Assembly (NCBI RefSeq): GCF_005233875.1
Contig: NZ_SZPZ01000006.1
Span: forward strand, 310,001-374,000
Source of the DNA: Kribbella jiaozuonensis
Lineage (GTDB): Bacteria > Actinomycetota > Actinomycetes > Propionibacteriales > Kribbellaceae
DNA length: 64,000 nt
Direction: 5' to 3'
Within the stretch, counting starts at the first letter, position 1; each line of letters opens with the position of its first letter. Positions 61,901 through 64,000 of this stretch are shown one piece after another. The notes below the pieces were generated by a model. It made no database searches. It was not told the DNA's origin and saw only the letters and a list, made by a program, of their open reading frames with translations. Position numbers and translations under genes: made by a program.

Positions 61901-62752
61901 ATGCTCGCGAACTATCTGATCGGACTCCGTGAGGGACTCGAGGCTTCGCTGGTTGTCAGCATCCTCGCCACGTTCCTGGTCAAATCGGGGCATCGCGATC
62001 GCCTGAAACTGGTCTGGATCGGTGTCGCGACGGCGCTCGGTGTCGCGGCCGTCGCCTGGGGCCTGCTCCAGTTCGTCACCTCGCTGACCGCGAAGTCGTT
62101 CACCACCCAGGAGACCGTCGGCGGGGTGATGTCGATCCTCGCGGTCGGCTTCGTCACCTGGATGATCTTCTGGATGCGCAAGGCGTCCCGCAGTATCGCC
62201 AAGGAACTGCGCGAGCGGATGGGGCAGGCGCTCGAGGTCGGGTCCCGCGCCGTCGTCATCCTCGCGTTCCTGGCGGTGTTCCGGGAGAGCATCGAGACCG
62301 CGTTCATCGTGTACGCGTCGGCCGCCACCGCGACCACCGCCGTACCGCTGATCGGGGTGCTGCTCGGCCTCGGTACGTCGGTGCTGCTGGGGGTCGCGAT
62401 CTACAAGGGCGCGGTGAAGATCAACCTGGCCGTGTTCTTCAAGTGGACCGGCGCGGTGCTGATCCTGGTCGCGGCCGGCATCTTCGCGTACGGGTTCCAC
62501 GACCTGCAGGAGGCGGGCATCCTGCCCGGCCTGGACCATCTCGCGTTCGACATCTCGCACGTGATCCCGCCGGACAGCTGGTACGGCGTACTGCTCAAGG
62601 GCATCTTCAACTTCAACCCGACCCCCACCGTGCTCGAGGCAACCGCGTGGGTCGTCTATCTGGTCCCGGTGATGGTGCTCTACTTCCGTCCGGTGAAGAG
62701 CTCCACGCCGCCCGCCGTACCGGCGGCCAAGACCGCCGGCGAAGCGGCCTGA
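61901..62752 (+). CDS. efeU: Ferrous-iron permease EfeU (FTR1 family)
   Basis: A 283-residue inner-membrane protein with seven helices. REGLE at residues 10-14 (GLREGLEASL) and RESIE at 128-132 (VFRESIETAF) are the two iron-permease ExxE motifs that carry iron in the FTR1 family. It is the first gene of an efeUOB operon; efeO follows 31 bases later. Substrate is Fe2+ supplied through EfeO and EfeB. The upstream iron boxes indicate IdeR-type control. Confidence 0.92.
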   Translation: MLANYLIGLREGLEASLVVSILATFLVKSGHRDRLKLVWIGVATALGVAAVAWGLLQFVTSLTAKSFTTQETVGGVMSILAVGFVTWMIFWMRKASRSIAKELRERMGQALEVGSRAVVILAFLAVFRESIETAFIVYASAATATTAVPLIGVLLGLGTSVLLGVAIYKGAVKINLAVFFKWTGAVLILVAAGIFAYGFHDLQEAGILPGLDHLAFDISHVIPPDSWYGVLLKGIFNFNPTPTVLEATAWVVYLVPVMVLYFRPVKSSTPPAVPAAKTAGEAA

Positions 62753-62783
62753 TCCACCCCTCACATCCCCGCTCAGGAGAACC

Positions 62784-63923
62784 ATGTCCAGCTCATTGCC
62801 CCGTCGGGCCGCCGTCCTCGGCGTCGTCATCGGTATCGGCGCGCTGACCGCGTGCGCGAAGGACACGCCCGCGGCCAAGGACGACGGCACCGGCCCCGTC
62901 TCGGTGAAGGCGTCCGACTCGGGCTGTGACCTCAGCCGCCGCGACGTGAAGTCCGGCACCAGCACGTTCTCGGTGTCGAACGGCGGCAGCAAGGTCACCG
63001 AGTTCTACGTGTACGCCGATGGCGACCGGGTGATGGGCGAGGTCGAGAACATCGGCCCGGGCCTGAAGCGGGATCTGATCGTCGAGCTGCCGACCGGCAA
63101 GTACCAGGCGGTCTGCAAGCCGGGCATGGTCGGCGACGGCATCCGTGGCGACCTGACCGTCAGCGGTGACGCGCCCGCGCAGGTCGACACCGACACCGAG
63201 CTCAAGCAGGCGACCGAGAGCTACCAGCGGTACGTGAACTCGCAGGCGGTCGCGCTGGAGCAGAAGACCACCGAGTTCGTGACCGCGGTGAAGGCCGGCG
63301 ACGTCGCGAAGGCGAAGGCGCTGTTCCCGGTGTCGCGGACGTACTGGGAGCGGATCGAGCCAGTCGCGGAGTCGTTCGGCGACCTCGACCCGAAGATCGA
63401 CGCCCGGGTCAACGACGTCGAGCCGGGGACCGAGTGGACCGGGTACCACCGGATCGAGCAGGCGCTGTGGGTCTCCAACAGCACCAAGGGCATGGACAAG
63501 TACGCCGACCAGTTGCTGACCGACGTGAAGACGGTGGTGGCGAAGGCCAAGGTCGTGAAGCTGACTCCGCTGCAGCTGGCCAACGGCGCGAAGGAACTGC
63601 TCGACGAGGTCGCGACCGGCAAGGTCACCGGCGAGGAGGACCGCTACTCGCACACCGACCTGTGGGACTTCCAGGCGAACGTCGAAGGGTCGCAAGCCGC
63701 GGTCCAGGCACTCCGTCCCGCGCTGCAGTCGCGTGACGCGGCGCTGGTGACGCAGCTGGACACGAACTTCAAGGCGGTCTTCGCGTCCCTCGACAAGTAC
63801 CGCGACGGCGACGGCTTCAAGCCGTACACCGCATCCGAGGCGGAGAAGAAGGCCCTCGGCGCCGTGGTCGACGGCCTGGCCGAACCGGTCAGCAAGGTAG
63901 CAGGAGCAATCGCACAGAAATGA
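62784..63923 (+). CDS. efeO: EfeO, iron-uptake lipoprotein with cupredoxin-like and M75 imelysin domains
   Basis: A 379-residue lipoprotein. A signal peptide ends in the lipobox LTAC (Cys at about residue 24). Residues 35-130 are a cupredoxin-like domain with the Cys-containing DSGCDLSRRDV and YQAVCKPGMVG stretches. Residues 140-379 form the M75 imelysin domain with GYHRIEQALW (His222-x-x-Glu225), the GxHxxE iron motif. In E. coli EfeO hands iron to EfeU together with the peroxidase EfeB. It overlaps the efeB start by four bases (ATGA). Confidence 0.92.
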   Translation: MSSSLPRRAAVLGVVIGIGALTACAKDTPAAKDDGTGPVSVKASDSGCDLSRRDVKSGTSTFSVSNGGSKVTEFYVYADGDRVMGEVENIGPGLKRDLIVELPTGKYQAVCKPGMVGDGIRGDLTVSGDAPAQVDTDTELKQATESYQRYVNSQAVALEQKTTEFVTAVKAGDVAKAKALFPVSRTYWERIEPVAESFGDLDPKIDARVNDVEPGTEWTGYHRIEQALWVSNSTKGMDKYADQLLTDVKTVVAKAKVVKLTPLQLANGAKELLDEVATGKVTGEEDRYSHTDLWDFQANVEGSQAAVQALRPALQSRDAALVTQLDTNFKAVFASLDKYRDGDGFKPYTASEAEKKALGAVVDGLAEPVSKVAGAIAQK

Positions 63924-64000
63924 CCGACGAACCCACACCCCCAACCGAGAACCCGCGACGGGGTTTCTCGCGGCGCGGACTGTTCGGCGCCGCCGGTGCC
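63920..64000 (+). CDS. efeB: EfeB (DyP-type haem peroxidase), 5' part only
   Basis: Only the first 27 codons are in the window. They encode a twin-arginine signal beginning (SRRGLFGAAGA), as expected for a Tat-exported DyP peroxidase. The ATGA overlap with efeO and the efeUO order support efeB. The catalytic region lies beyond the window, so identity rests on context and on the signal. Confidence 0.75.
   Translation, partial: MTDEPTPPTENPRRGFSRRGLFGAAGA

Overview
The window is chromosomal DNA of a high-GC Actinomycete. The signs are a mycothione reductase, a CspB-type cold-shock protein, DUF3027, DUF2530 and helicase-pair genes in a set that, from memory, is also grouped in mycobacteria (Rv0861c-Rv0883c area), strong G/C third positions, many GTG/TTG starts and ATGA start-stop overlaps. 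The very frequent GTAC-containing codons suggest a Kribbella-like or Nocardioides-like genus; this is inference. I found no rRNA, tRNA, CRISPR array, integrase, transposase or prophage.

Layout. 1-6.9 kb: an ArsR/MFS divergent pair, two tandem paralogous membrane-anchored proteins with a shared Cys-His-CxxC motif, a HelD-type helicase and a PAP2 phosphatase. 7-13.2 kb: a sugar-acid locus made of a CUT1 ABC transporter without its ATPase, divergent from a sialidase, a DapA-family lyase and a GntR repressor. 13.2-17.2 kb: XPB-like helicase and its Helicase_C_3/WYL-like partner. 17.3-25.2 kb: GNAT, hydrolase, DUF427, saccharopine-dehydrogenase-like protein with divergent TetR, an Nramp-metallophosphatase operon, SIMPL protein and an orphan Mrr-like nuclease. 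25.4-28.6 kb: acyl-CoA ligase, MFS and HxlR.

28.6-36.7 kb is the most interesting region: a tightly overlapping Nit1-type (nitrogen-starvation/nitrilase) operon. It contains a flavoprotein, an amidohydrolase, a Sll0783-like protein, a radical SAM enzyme, a fused GNAT-AIRS protein, an intact nitrilase, a second nitrilase paralogue that has lost catalytic Glu and Cys (both now Asp), and a glycosyltransferase. A GlnR-like box lies upstream of the first gene, and the MSMEG_0570-type small protein usual for this cluster is not seen.

36.7-46.4 kb holds accessory enzymes and regulator/transporter pairs: GtrA, LysR/MFS, an R2-like ligand-binding oxidase with TetR, a TauD dioxygenase, a HAD-LarE fusion, CspB and TetR/DHA2 MFS. 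Many of these pairs have clear palindromic operators between them. 46.4-58.4 kb is a conserved actinobacterial neighbourhood (MFS, DUF3027, LysR/DUF4331, CYTH, DUF2530, NCS2 permease, MarR/MFS_3, DUF4429). It is interrupted by a 23-bp minisatellite and by a degenerate 137-bp tandem repeat with no coding explanation. 58.4-64 kb: mycothione reductase, a P-loop kinase-LLM oxidoreductase fusion, ThpR, and the start of an efeUOB iron-uptake operon behind iron-box-like sequences; efeB runs off the end.
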